Part shown: positions 47,016-58,755 of the stretch, in pieces
Layout: every line of letters starts with the position of its first letter
How positions within the stretch are numbered: the first letter of the stretch is position 1
Source: Medicago truncatula
Lineage: Eukaryota; Streptophyta; Magnoliopsida; Fabales; Fabaceae
Length of the DNA stretch: 64,000 nt
Assembly: GCF_003473485.1 (NCBI RefSeq)
Contig: NC_053046.1
Location: 43,973,832-44,037,831 of the forward strand
Reading direction: 5' to 3'
Notes under the pieces: generated by a model
Told to the model about the DNA's origin: nothing
Seen by the model: the letters and a program-made list of their open reading frames with translations, nothing else
Database searches by the model: none
Made by a program: the position numbers and the translations under genes

Positions 47016-49262
47016 ATGGGAGACATTCTTTATTTAGGCAACAAACATAGATCTCGTCATATTTCAGAAACTATTAATGTAAGTTTATTATTTTATTTTA
47101 ATTGAAACTTAATTATTTATGTTTAATTGAAACATAGATCTCCTTTATTTATGTTTAATTATTTATGTATATCAAATCTATTAAGATTATGTATGTATAA
47201 TTAGTAAGACTCAATTATTAACAATATTAATATTTTGTAGAACGAAGACCAACATTACCTTCGAGTTCGATGTCATCGCAAGATTTCCCCGGCGCCCCCA
47301 ACCATTGAAGATAGCTTAAGGTCAGCCGGATTGTGGGACTTTGCTAATTTAAACAAATATAACGTTGATAATCGTTTAATAGTCGCGTTATGTGAAAGAT
47401 GGAGGCCGGAGACCCACACATTTCTTTTTCCATCGGGCGAGTGTACAATAACGTTGGAAGACGTTCATATGCTCCTTGGTTTAAAGGTTAACGGTGAACC
47501 GATTACCGGTAAAACAGAAGTTGGGTGGGAGATTGTTGAACCAATATTAGGAAGTAAGCCATCAAGCTCTCGCCATGACGGGAAGAGTATTAGATTATCA
47601 TGGCTTCAAGAATATATCAACGGTGTTGGTATGACAGGTCCCCCCACGACTCTACATATGTTTAGAGCCTATGTCTTATACTTGATAGGCTCTCGAATAA
47701 TGCCTAATAATAGTGGTAATCTTGTACATTTGTCGTTTTTGCAATTGTTGGATAAATCACCTGAGGAGGTTGGCCAGTATAGTTGGGGTTCAGCTTGTTT
47801 GGCCACGCTATATAGATCCTTGTGTGACGGTGCAATATATGGCAATATCGAAATGCCTGGGTGCACAATTCTCTTGCAAGCATGGGCGTGGTCAAGAATG
47901 TCATGCTTAGCTCCCGTGCCAAGGATACCACCGCAAGCTCATGCACAACTTCCGTTGGCAAATATGTAAGTAAAATAAATGTTATTTTTTTTATTAATTT
48001 TTACATAAATTTATCCAGACTTTACTAATTATAACATTTTCAAAATTAACTAGATGGCTAGAACATGGTAATAAATTCGTGGAAAATCCTCGGCATAATC
48101 TCGTATGTACGCGTTTAAAAATCGACACCATGACATATGATCAGGTATTACACTTTCTTTTAGTCATTGCTTTTTAGTCAACAATTGAAGACTAATATTC
48201 ATTCTTTTTAAACAGTTCTCCTGGAGGCCTTATGTCAACTTCAATTACAACAACGAAGAAGAAAGTCAGATATGGTCTGCAAACACATATCTCATCTGTT
48301 TTCAGATTGTCGAGAGACATCAGACAGACAGAGTAAGGCTTCAATTTGGCTTACCGCAACACCCACCTTCCTTACCAGAAAATTTGAAAGATTTCCACAA
48401 AATTAATTTGTCAAAAGATAGAATTAAAGGCTCGTGGGGAGATAAGCATCATCGTCAAGTCCAAAACTGGAACCAACGTCATCAATTAGCACTTCACGGC
48501 GTTCGGTATAACCATGAGGTTTATCCAAATCGTCAATATTTTGCATGGTATTGGGAATTTTTCGGAGATTATCTGTGGCTTTCTAGAGAAGTATTATTGT
48601 CAAACACAAGGCAAGCATATGCATCAATTTTACCAGGATTGCCGCGTGACTATCCTGCAGTCCCACAAACTTATACGGTGCCAGATGAAAATATGTGGTC
48701 AAATACACCTCCACCCTATAACCAATTCATGACACCTCCACCCACTAACTTTGACCAAACCTTTAACCCATCCACCAACTACAACTACAACCAAACTTAC
48801 CAATCACCGCCACAACCCACAAACCAAATCTTACATAACACCCCAATCCCATATCCAAGCTATTCTCAACAAAGTCATCATGGAGAAAGCTCTTGAACAT
48901 CAAACTATTCATTTGATGACTACAATCCAACTCAATACACCACACAAACCAGTTATCCAGACCAATCACAATACTCCTCGTTCAACCTACCAACCCCTCC
49001 ACCCTTTGTCAACTATCCCCAAGCAAGCTATGCACCTCAATGGCCAAATTCACAAACAAATACCATAGAAAATCTGGCAGCAGGGTTTAACGACGATGAC
49101 TTCGTTAATGAAATTTGGACCAACTCAGCTTCACAAGTGCAAAATGAAGTCGCTATGGAAACTAACGATGATGCTGAAATTCTTGACGAGGATGTGGAAG
49201 AGGAAGATGAAGAGGAAGAGGAAGAGCAACACCAACGACCCGTACGGAATAAAAAAAGATAA
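47016..49262 (+). CDS. Plant mobile domain (PMD/MAIN-like) protein in MULE
   Basis: Four exons with clean GT-AG borders and matching phases: 47016-47078, 47241-47965, 48054-48144, 48216 onward. Motifs of the aminotransferase-like plant mobile domain: GLWDFANLNKYNVDNRLIVA, LCERWRPETHTFLFP, GECTITLEDVHMLLGLKVNG, LSWLQEYI, AYVLYLIGSRIMPNNSGNLV, WGSACLATLYRSLC, and LEHGNKF...FSWRPY. A Pro/Asn/Gln/Tyr-rich region follows. TGA at 48894-48896 ends a 519-residue product, but the same frame stays open for 121 codons to TAA 49260, ending in an acidic Glu/Asp run and basic RNKKR. So the C terminus is probably lost to one nonsense change. PMD proteins of the MAIN/MAIL type act in nuclear gene and transposon silencing; TE-borne versions are known in plants. 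Its role in transposition is not known. Confidence 0.85.
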
Positions 49263-49418
49263 ATTATGTGCTACGGGTTTACATTGGCATAATTGGTTTC
49301 CACGGAGAAAGTAGTTTTTTTATTAAATATTTATCATTATTATTATTTATCATTATTATTATCATCATTATTTAATTATAAAAAAGAAAAAACGAAAAAA
49401 AATAATAAAATAATCAGT

Positions 49419-49531
49419 CCCGCCAGATGAAACGGCGGGAACGACAAAAATAAATTAAAAAAAAAAGCAGCGCCCAGGCTGACGCGACGGCTGTCAGACC
49501 GGCGGCCAGTCCCGCCAGTTCAGATGGCGGG
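49419..49531. promoter_or_regulatory. Right-arm hairpin motif pair CCCGCC-N9-GGCGGG
   Basis: Copies at 49419-49439 and 49511-49531, mirror images of the left-arm pair. Confidence 0.75.
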
Positions 49532-49754
49532 AACGCCACTAAAAGACAAAAAAAAAAAAAAAGTGGGTCATTTTGGAAAAAAAATTCAAAAGGGGGTCAG
49601 ACTGGAATTTTTTTTTGAAAAGTGGGTCAGAAAAAAAAAATTTCATTTGTTGTAAAAAAAAAATTCTACCCTACTTTATTCACAAAAATATAAATCTATC
49701 CTACTTTTTCAAAAATTTCCAAAAATACCATACTTTTTAGATTTTTCTGGTACC

Positions 49755-49960
49755 AAACAACTCCAAGTTGTGGGGTACCCTAAAAGTTGCAAAATATTTT
49801 GTCTTTATTATACCCCACAACTCCAAGTTGTGGGGTACTTTCTTTTCTTTTTTTTAAATTTTTTTTAATACCCCACAAGTCAAGATTGTAAGGTAGTTTC
49901 TTGTTTTTTTTTAAAAAAATTTAAATACGCCACAACTCCAAGTTATAAGGTACCTTAAGG
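49755..49960. repeat. Four degenerate hairpin repeats
   Basis: Hairpins based on ACCCCACAACT with loop CCA and arm AGTTGTGGGGT occur near 49763, 49813, 49870 and 49923. The second is perfect; the others carry mutations. Spacing is about 50-58 bp. Confidence 0.75.
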
Positions 49961-50226
49961 TGGGACCCACTTTTATCACCCACATTTTTTTTCTATCAAA
50001 ATTTTTAAAATATGATAAAAAAAATAAGAAAAAACTTAATTATAATAAACTAATAAAAATTATATAACAAATAAAATTACTTTAATTTTATACTCTTGCT
50101 CACCGGTCAAGTCAATAACTATAATAGACATGCCATTATTGTAGGAACAAAGCAAAGTTGATAAATGAATAATACTGATTCAGCAAAAAAAAAAAAAAAA
50201 AAAGATAGACACTACACTATGTACTC
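49961..50226. other. AT-rich gap
   Basis: No gene or repeat recognised other than an A run. Confidence 0.5.
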
Positions 50227-50234
50227 TTGTTCAC

Positions 50235-50885
50235 CATTCCCGCACATGGATGTTCGGAGATCAAATCATTGCAAATTTATAAGATAAACATCGTGATGGT
50301 TACCAAAACCGTTAACATTAAATTTTACAATGATATTATTCCTAATAAGTTGACATTTGATACTTGGAAAATGAGAGTCGAGCATGACATTGATGGTAGT
50401 TTTACTAAGCTTTTTAAGGTTTCAGTTAACGTCAACACCCTAAACCACGTCTAACAAGTGGGCCCGTCGTTCACGAAGGACGGTAGGTTTGTTGGACATG
50501 CTTTAAATTATGAAAATTTACAATCTAAAGGTATAATGAGCTTGATTGGCGATGACGCTTGTCTCCAATCAAGCCTAGTGTATCTTTAAATTGTAATTTT
50601 TTTTTATCTAAAGCATTTTCAACCAACCTACCCTCCTTGTCTACCGCAGGGCCCACCTTCCAAACATGGTTAACGGTGACAACGGTAACGGAACCTTAAC
50701 ATAGGTATAAAGCATCTGTAATGCTCGGCTCTCATATCCCAAGTATCAATGGAAACTTTCTTAGAAATAACGTCATTGTGATATTTAAAGTTAAAGGTTT
50801 TTGCAACCATCGCATTGTTATTATCTTTAAAAGCCACAATGATTTGTGCTCCCAGCATTCCAATGTCGGCTGAGTCTATTCCCTA
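50235..50885. repeat. Inverted repeat of a gene-like fragment
   Basis: The left arm (about 50235-50555) and right arm (about 50570-50885, inverted) align along most of their length with many mismatches. Landmarks in both: TTGATACTTGG, GAGAG(T/C)CGAGCAT, GGGCCC and GCTTGATTGG at the centre. Both arms encode similar peptides (MVTKTVNIKFYNDIIPNKLT and MVAKTFNFKYHNDVISKKVS). The loop is about 15 nt. No terminal repeat or target duplication was found. Confidence 0.8.
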
Positions 50886-51424
50886 AGAAATCTAACCTTT
50901 TGGATTTTGCAGGTTCCCCCTTGAAGACCCGGTGAGAGAGAATTCGAATGAAAGTTAGGAAATTCGAATATTTCTTTTTCGATTAGACAATTACAAACGA
51001 AGAAAATTAGAGAAACGGGTTCGACATTGAAATTGAACATTTTAAATTACAAGCATCTCTAATATAACAAACATTCCTTTTATAAGAACATTGGTTTATA
51101 TTATTTTTAAATGAATTACAATTGTGAGAATAATCTCTATTAATAGATAGAGAGTGAACCGAGTGCATTCATGCACTATGCTAAAATCAGGGAAATATAC
51201 AATACTACATAAATAATATAATATAATTACTATAATTATATGATTTGTTTTGTTGTCGACTTTTGAGCTGTAACAGTTCCATGCTTTAATTTGTTGTGGT
51301 ATGACTTTTGCTCCTCATTAATTCTTTATTATTTCATATTAATTCTCCTGTACCTTTCTGTTGTCTTGAATCTTGATATCTCAAAAACACCAAAAAATAG
51401 AGCAATTGACCTCACAACAAAAAT
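50886..51424. other. Noncoding gap
   Basis: No gene is supported. Confidence 0.5.
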
Positions 51425-52835
51425 ATTCTAAGTTGATCTACCACGCAGAATTAAGGGCACATTACAAAAAACGGAATGAATAGTTTTAAAGAAGGGTACT
51501 CCAGCAGTGCCAGAATAGTGACCCAATAAACCTAGTGGTATAGATATTGCAAGTAGAAAGTTATGAAAATAGTTAGATTATAAATTTATCCAAATATATG
51601 TTATTTTTATATAAAACGAGAGGCCATTCAATAATAGAACAAGAATAAACATTCAAAACAAACAAGAAGTTCTTTATAATAATTAGGTTTAAATGTGTCT
51701 GCACTTTCGCCCAGTTTTGGCATTGGTCCCTACGCTTTTTTTTGTTTGGCATTAGTCTCTGCACTTTCTAAAACTTTTGGCTTTAGTCCTTCCGTTAACT
51801 TTCCGTTAAAAAAAAAAACCAAAACTAACGGTGTGCCACGTGGCCCAATCATGACACGCCACGTGGCACACTAAAAACAAAAAAAAAATCAATTTTTAAT
51901 TATTATTTAATTCATTATTTTTTTACTTAAAAATATCATTAGTCCCTGCACTTTCAGCATTTTTTGATATTAGTCCCTGCACTTTGGTATTAATCCTTGA
52001 ACTTTTTTAAAAAAAAATAAAAAAATGCTTTCAATCAAATTATTATGTTTTAATTATTGTTTTGTTCATTATTTTTATTGAGAATAATCATAAAAAAATA
52101 AAATCAAAAAATCTTTGTTAAAAAAAATTAAGTAGTAATTGTATTACATTGCAAATGGAAATTGTATCGTATTAACACCGCAACAATAGATAAAAATCAA
52201 CAAAGAAGATGGAAATTAAATTGCACTTTGGATTTTTTGTTACGGTGTTAATACGATACAATTTCCATTTGCAATGTTATACAATTATTACTTAATTTTT
52301 TTTAACAAAGATTTTTTGATTTTATTTTTTTATGATTATTCTCAATAAAAATAATGAACAAAACAATAATTAAAACATAATAATTTCATTGAAAGTATTT
52401 AAAAAAAAAAAAGAAGTTCAAGGACTAATATCAAAAAATGTTGAAAGTGCAGGGACTAATGATATTTTTAAGTAAAAAAATAATGAATAAAATAATAATT
52501 AAATTTTGTTTTTTTTTTGTTTTTTAGTGTGCCACGTGGCGTGTCATGATTGGGCCACGTGGCACACCGTTAGTTTTGGTTTTTTTTTTTTTTAACGGAA
52601 AGTTAACGGAAGGACTAAAGCCAAAAGTTTTAGAAAGTGCAGGGACCAATGCCAAACAAAAAAAAGCATAGGGATCAATGCCAAAACTAGGCGAAAATGC
52701 AGGGACTAAACACACATTTAAGCCTAATAATTATGATATATTAAACTAACAAGCCACTTCGACTACACTATAAAGTTCTAATAACCATAGTCATACACCT
52801 CTTGGGTGAAAATAAGAAAAATTAAGCATTTGCTC
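51425..52835 (-). repeat. F-box 3'-flank module interrupted by a foldback MITE
   Basis: 51425-51670 and 52735-52835 match the F-box 3' flanks at 18295-19090 and 21475-22060 (CACGCAGAATTAAGGGCACA; ACAAGCCACTTCGACTACAC). The foldback element between them was inserted into this flank after the F-box duplication. Confidence 0.75.
51686..52724. mobile_element. Foldback Mutator-type MITE, 1,039 bp
   Basis: Almost the whole element is an inverted repeat with arms of about 500 bp. Ends are GGTTTAAATGTGT and (inverted) GGCTTAAATGTGT, with internal ACGTGGC-rich blocks and GTCCCTGCACTTT motifs. A perfect 9-bp duplication TAATAATTA flanks it (51677-51685, 52725-52733), the Mutator signature. No ORF. Confidence 0.92.
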
Positions 52836-54078
52836 CTTTAAATGGATGAAGGCTTTCCTTATGAATTACTATCTTGTAAAATCTACCTTCAATAATACCT
52901 ACGTCCTGAATCGTTTGGGTATTTAAATCGAACCAAATTAGTCCATCATCTTTTTTTCTTAACAACATATTACCCTTCTTTCCCGCTCCGATAGGATAAC
53001 TAAAGCAAGGTAAAGACCTTACAATGAACAATTTAATCTATGATTTCTTTACACCGACTTCACCCATTATTGAAATGTAAAATGTAGACGTGTCTATGCA
53101 ATTGAAGATCAAAGCAACCGAGCCATTTAAGAAGACCAAGTCAACCAACAGTGGATATTTTTGAAAATAATAATAGTTCACATATGAGGGTATGGGTGTT
53201 GTAATAAAAACCTCGTTGCTCTAGTCAAATGACAACAAATAAACTTGATTACGTCCTTCATTGCTACACATCCAATGAGCAAGTCCATCTAGGTACACTT
53301 GTTCACAATCCATATGATTATGCTCCATATCGACATTAATTTTTCTCCAAGAGTTGCTTCTCAAACTATATATCTCCCATATATAGGAACCACTGTAAAT
53401 TCCGTAGTTATATTTTTGAATAACTTGCCCATGGCACATTACTTTATAGTCGTCTCTGACACGGTCATAGCCAAAACTACGATGGTCAATCAAAACACCC
53501 CAATAAGGTTCAGAATCAAAAGGGCTGGGAGGAAGCAGCTTAAATTCCTTATTAGATGGATTCCACAATATAATATTTTCTTGAGATGCACATAGCAAAC
53601 AGATAGTTCCATGAACACTGCCAGAACCAATAATATTAAAACCGGAATCATACTCTTCTTTATGCAGATATATCGGATCTAACTTGACACTTGGCCAATC
53701 TAAGTTGACCCTTTTCTCAAACCTCTCACCAGAAAGAGTTTGCAACTGGTATGGTTCTTGTAAATAAGTATGAAAAGTTTGATGTAGGAGGACAGATGTA
53801 TCGTCATAATAAGGATGATTCTTTGTTAAGAAAGAGTTGCGATACATAGTCATGAAATAAAGATTATCAAACAAAAGGGACCATGATTTGTGTACGCATC
53901 CAAATCGCTTCAAAGATTTAATAGACATTTTGGAGAGAATAAAGAAGAAAAGATCATTAGGTATATGAGATTGGTTTCTTACCTTTACATTCTCGTTTGT
54001 AGCCTTAATCACATGCGCACAATTCTTCATCTTGAATTGCACCGAGGATATTGAAGCATCAACCAACCGAAACCCCAC
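52822..54078 (-). pseudogene. F-box/FBA gene with two premature stops
   Basis: Full-length F-box protein frame from ATG 54078, with an F-box (DLFFFILSKMSIKSLKRF, KSWSLLF) and FBA blocks (WNPSNKEFKLLPPSPFD, FGYDRVRDDYKV, YSLRSNSWRKI). In-frame TAG codons occur at 53223-53221 (LLSFD*SNEVF) and at 53040-53038 (KKS*IKLF, where relatives have Trp). After them the conserved end continues (YPIGAGKKGN, HKESLHPFKG). No frameshift is seen, so it is a fairly young pseudogene, or a truncated protein of 285 residues. Confidence 0.85.
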
Positions 54079-55190
54079 TCAAGAGTGAAGTAATAGAATC
54101 GTCGTTTGCTAGCTTGAGTGTTAAAAAAGTTGCAGCAATTGAATTTATAGAAAAAATATAATGATGATTTGATAAAATATTTTAATACTCAATCAACTAA
54201 TTTTGTAAAAGATTTTTCATCAAAAAATAGACAGAATATTGTAAAAGATTATATGTTACTTTAATTGAGAAGCTATTGCAAATTACTTCTAAAAATTGTT
54301 AATAGTAAAAATTAATCTTTTGGTCTCTTTAAAAAAAAAAAAAAATTGATTCAAAGACTAACTTGTGTTGTGAAAAATTCTGAAAGATCAAACTGTATCT
54401 TTTTTTTACAAGCCATCTTATTTCTACAAGTTTTTTAATGTACGTATTATTTTGTGTCAGGTATTAATTTGTTTTAGACACTAGCACCTCTCTTGGAGCC
54501 TCCAACAACACTAAAACAACCATCAATATAAAAAATCCATTGGATGGGTTTTTGAATTTGGGAATTTTTTATTTTATCTGCTCTTAATATAGGAAAGAAA
54601 TATGTTGTTGAGTTTACAAACATATTCTTGATGTTTAATAAATTACAAAAGAATTTACCAATGAAAAAGAAATATAATTTTTCTTTTCATAATTTTCTTT
54701 GTTATGTGAAAAATCAAATATAATATTGGTTAAGAAAATAGAATATTTTGAGTTAAAAAGAGACAAGTCACATCTTTTTTTACTAAATTAGTCCATGAAT
54801 CTATTCATAACCTAATACCACACAAAAAATAAAGTCTAAACTTCCAAAGTATTCTTTGATTCAACTTTAAAATCGAGACTTCAACATCATCGGTTGTTCA
54901 AGAAATTCATCATGACCGAGCCAAAGGAAGAAACCTCTTCAAACAAAATTGTTTTCATCCGTCAACTTTGGGTAACAACTTAGAGGATAAATTTAACCTC
55001 GTCCGTAGAATTTTTCACAGATTTCGTTCCATCTCGATGGATACCGATCGAGTTTCCTAGTGTCATTCAGGTACCAAAAATTGGACCCCGCCATGTCCTA
55101 CCATCTCGCAACTATCAGAATTTGAAAGCTCACGTGATGGTGACATGCTCTTGAGATATTCTTTTTTGGGAAATGCTTTGTAATGTATCC
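54079..55190. other. Noncoding gap
   Basis: AT-rich F-box 5' flank, then unassigned sequence. No gene. Confidence 0.55.
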
Positions 55191-56440
55191 CGACTAGATC
55201 ACGAATATCCATGGATGCGGATAGTGTGATATCTGTGTCCGCTCCGTTAGATAAATATGAAATATGTACCATATCCATATCCGTGCAGATATCCATTTAA
55301 CGGATAATCCGAGGAGTTTTAGGTATCCGCGGGTTTACACAGATATTCATGGATAACATTTATAAAAATAAATAAAAAATTTGTTTAATTTTTTTAGCTA
55401 AAATTTAGAAACAAAGGTTCTTCACATGCATTTTCTTTTCTTTTTAGCAAAACATAATATTCATACATTACAATAACGAGTGTTTTCTAAATATCGAATG
55501 TTTTCTAGTGTCATAAGAACATTAGAGTGTTTATGCCTTAATTTGAAAATATAAAATCAAGAGCTTATAATGAAACCCACACACAAACAACAAATTGTGA
55601 AAACTTATATTGGCATCAATCTCCAACCCCCCCAACCATGTCTCTGTCGCACCGGAAAGCCACCGCTCACCGGCCACCGCTCATCATCTCACTTTACCGC
55701 CAACTGCCACATTTTGAAACTGATACATAAACAATAGAGTTTGTCTTCGACATCTTTATTTTTGTTTTGTTAATCTCACTTTGTTAGCCACCAAGTGGAT
55801 AAATCTGTTTTCCTTCACAACCATAACCATCACCAGAAAAGTGTGGTGGAATAGTCGCCAGCATAACTCGCAATATGTTAGAAGAAGAAAGGTCACACAA
55901 TGTTTTGGATTCCAGTAATAAAAAAAGTTTAAAAATTGAAACTTGAAGAACCAGTCATCCCGTAGAGGGTTTTTAAAATGAGGAGACGTGGCATGATTTT
56001 GGGGCGTGTGTTAGTAAGGGTGTGACAGAGGGTTTGACGGTAGTAGTTCTCTTTAATAAAAAATAAAGTTCTTTGATTTAACAAAAACATAAGTAAAGCT
56101 CATCATATTCAACATAAACAAAGTTTTTGCTTCAACAATCCCAACCACTTTCACTTCCTTTTAAAGGAGCGTAATAACTGATAACACTCATAATATCTAG
56201 GGTGTTTTCTTAGAAAGTTGAATGATATGGAGATTATTTATGTAATTTACTCGGTTTAATAGCGGGTATAGATATCTGCGGGTGTGGATACTATTAAATC
56301 TGCATAGTGTCCATTATTTAACGGATAGTTAAAAAATCCGTTTATTTTATCCATAGATATCCATTAAGATATCCGCTCTGTGTCTGTGGCGGGTTTTATC
56401 CGCGGATATCACGAGTGCGGATTTCTTTGCCATCCCTATC
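55190..56440. mobile_element. Possible TIR element with ATATCC/GGATAT-rich ends
   Basis: Both ends (55190-55350 and 56255-56440) are rich in GGATATCCGCGGATA-like words in opposite orientation, and the right end inverted reads GGGATGGCAAAGAAATCCGC. This resembles known plant hAT/MITE-type ends with GGATATCCGCGGATA motifs. The left border and target duplication are unclear. Confidence 0.4.
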
Positions 56441-57480
56441 ACAAACAGTGTTAATAGGCTTTTTATTATCCCTGGCCCACGTTCTCTCCATCAAACCATG
56501 AGAAAACATTACTTATTAAATTAAACACAACCTTCCTATTATAATTAGGAAAATGATTCATAGACACACTTTTTCTTGTACCCCTCTTATACACCTGCCC
56601 ATGTGGATGGCAGCTTTGTAATTTTGTTAAAAAGGAAGGGGTAAAATTGAGATTTCACGTGCCATTTTCTCTGAACTCTTCTTTCTCTCCTCCATCCACC
56701 CCTCTCTCTCGTCTCTGTTGTCCTTCTCTCTTTTCTTGCCGGCTTCCGCCGCGGCTCTCTCTCACATCTACCCAAATCAGAATAAAGAACACAAATCCAA
56801 ATCAAACCGAAAAAGGAAATGCAAGGCCAAAAAAAATGATGAATCTGAATGGGTAAACAAGTGTTATCCATCACAAGTTCTATCTTGAATCTAAAATACT
56901 TATTCAAAATGTATAATATGCTGGTTAGTCAGCTTCCATGGCTGTTAAGAGCCTTGTTTGGTCTGAAAAATACTGTTAACTCTAATTTATGTTATCGTTT
57001 CCATCCAATTTTTAAAGTGGTCTATCATCATTTTCTACCCGACCTCCGATCTCTCGTCGTCGGAAGATCTCGCGACCCAACGTTGGGGTGATGGCCTGAT
57101 CAAAGACCGGCGAGACCGTGGGCCGGAGGCAGTGAGGAAGACATCGGAATAGTGGAGAAGGGTGGGAGGAAAAAAAAAACTGGCGAAGGAGAGAGAGCGT
57201 GAGGGAAACATTATTTCCTTTTCATTTTTTTATTATTTTTTTATTCTTTTTAACATTTATTATTTATTAATGTTAAATGTGTGCCACATAAGGGGTGTAG
57301 AGAGAGGTTTGCCAGATACGAATGTTTATGTATCAGCTCTCTATAATTATAAGAATCCACCCACCCATGTATTTCAATTAAAAAAAAACAAGATCTAATG
57401 GTGCACACACGTCGTGAAATTCTCGGACATTTTTTTGTCGCTGGGAATAGCACTACTCTTCTTTTTTTAATAGGCAAATG
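56441..57480. other. Unassigned repeat-like region
   Basis: Possible inverted ends (GTACCCCTCTTATACACC near 56577 and CATAAGGGGTGTAG near 57287) flank a GC-richer interior with purine/pyrimidine-skewed arms. A non-autonomous element is possible. No supported gene; the open frames here lack domains. Confidence 0.3.
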
Positions 57481-57925
57481 TTACTTAGTATGTAGTGATG
57501 TTAATAGCATGACATCACTTAATTACAAGTCTGATAAATGTGAATGTTCAACTATAAAACCTATATAATTAAAGTGCATAGCTTTCCAACTCTCATGTTT
57601 CATTGCCTCTATAAAGAGAAGTGCATTTGAAAGAAGATGCATCGGAAGCAAAAACACAGCAACATAAGTAAAGTGAGTGAATTACATCAATAGAGAGTTA
57701 GAGAAAAACGCACTCAGAGAATTTTAGAGAAAAAAATTTAGTGCAATAGTGAGAGATTGTGAGTGTTTGTAAACACGTATATTTCCCTTTTTATTAAAGA
57801 GATCTGCAGAGAGTAGGTATTATTGGCCGAACTTCGTTAACAACTTTGTGTGTTATTATTCCGCATTTATTTCACTTCCACTTAATTTGACTATGGGTAA
57901 ATTTTGCGTAGTTTCCTAACAACAT
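57481..57925. mobile_element. LTR-like sequence (possible Copia-type LTR remnant)
   Basis: TGTTACTTAG...CCTAACAACA with an internal TATA-like CTCTATAAAGAG near 57607. On the minus strand it begins TGTTAGGAAACTACGC, resembling Copia LTR starts. No matching target duplication. Confidence 0.35.
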
Positions 57926-58755
57926 TTACCTTCACTCACCTAAGAAGATATTTGCTTTAGGAAATGTCAGTGGAGATATTTGCTCCGAGTTAAAGTTTCA
58001 GAAAGATCTTGTTTCAAGTTTCATAGAGGATCACCAAAATCTGGACCGCTTATATATATAGGCCAGTAGCAAGAATATCAGTACCGTACATTGTAATAAC
58101 TAATAAGTTGAGATGCATTAGTTTTCACATAGATATTGATAACGAAAATAGTTTGCTTTCCTGTATGTTTTACAATAGAAACCAGATATATAAGCAATTT
58201 GATGCACAAATCTATACTATAGACCGTAGATCCTAATCTTACCTCCTCTTAATCTATCACTAAGATGAATGTCAATGAAATAACAGCTTGTAAGGTCAGA
58301 TTCATCTTTATTTATCTGACTTAACCATAGAATGTTCAACTCACATATTCAGCTCCATGAACACAGAAGCTTCAAGAAACTAATATTATACACTAGGAAA
58401 GAGGAGATGATTGTAAGAAATGCAATATTCAAATCATTGAAATAAAAGTACAAAAATAGATTCAATGTTCTCGCACTTTCTGCAACTTTTCTCTCGATTG
58501 TTTTCTCAAAGACTATGTTTTCTCAATGACTGTATTTGGATTTCTACTATTTCATGATAGCTGTGTCTACTGCTTATGATTTTCAATCTTAATGCATATA
58601 TTAAACCTTCATTTGTTAATATGTTGCATATGTGCATGCATAGGAAGCAAAAAAAAAAAAAAACAAAGCACAAAAATGATATGGGCATTTGAATATCCAC
58701 TTTGTGTCCAAGGCAAAATTAAATAACCATAATCATATAGCTCATGGGTCAAAAG
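57926..58755. other. Noncoding gap
   Basis: Includes the 3' flank of the next F-box relic. No gene. Confidence 0.5.

Larger units (their letters stand above)
43929..49641. mobile_element. Mutator-like element with PMD gene
   Basis: Long terminal inverted repeats: the left arm (about 43929-44318) and inverted right arm (about 49263-49641) share the TGACCC/TTTTTT-rich outer part, two CCCGCC-N9-GGCGGG hairpins, an ATAATGATGATAATAATAAT stretch and the AAACTACTTTCTCC block. Between them lie a MURA-like transposase (minus) and a plant mobile domain gene (plus), transcribed away from a shared central promoter. A 9-bp target duplication was not identified at the low-complexity ends. About 5.7 kb. 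Confidence 0.85.
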
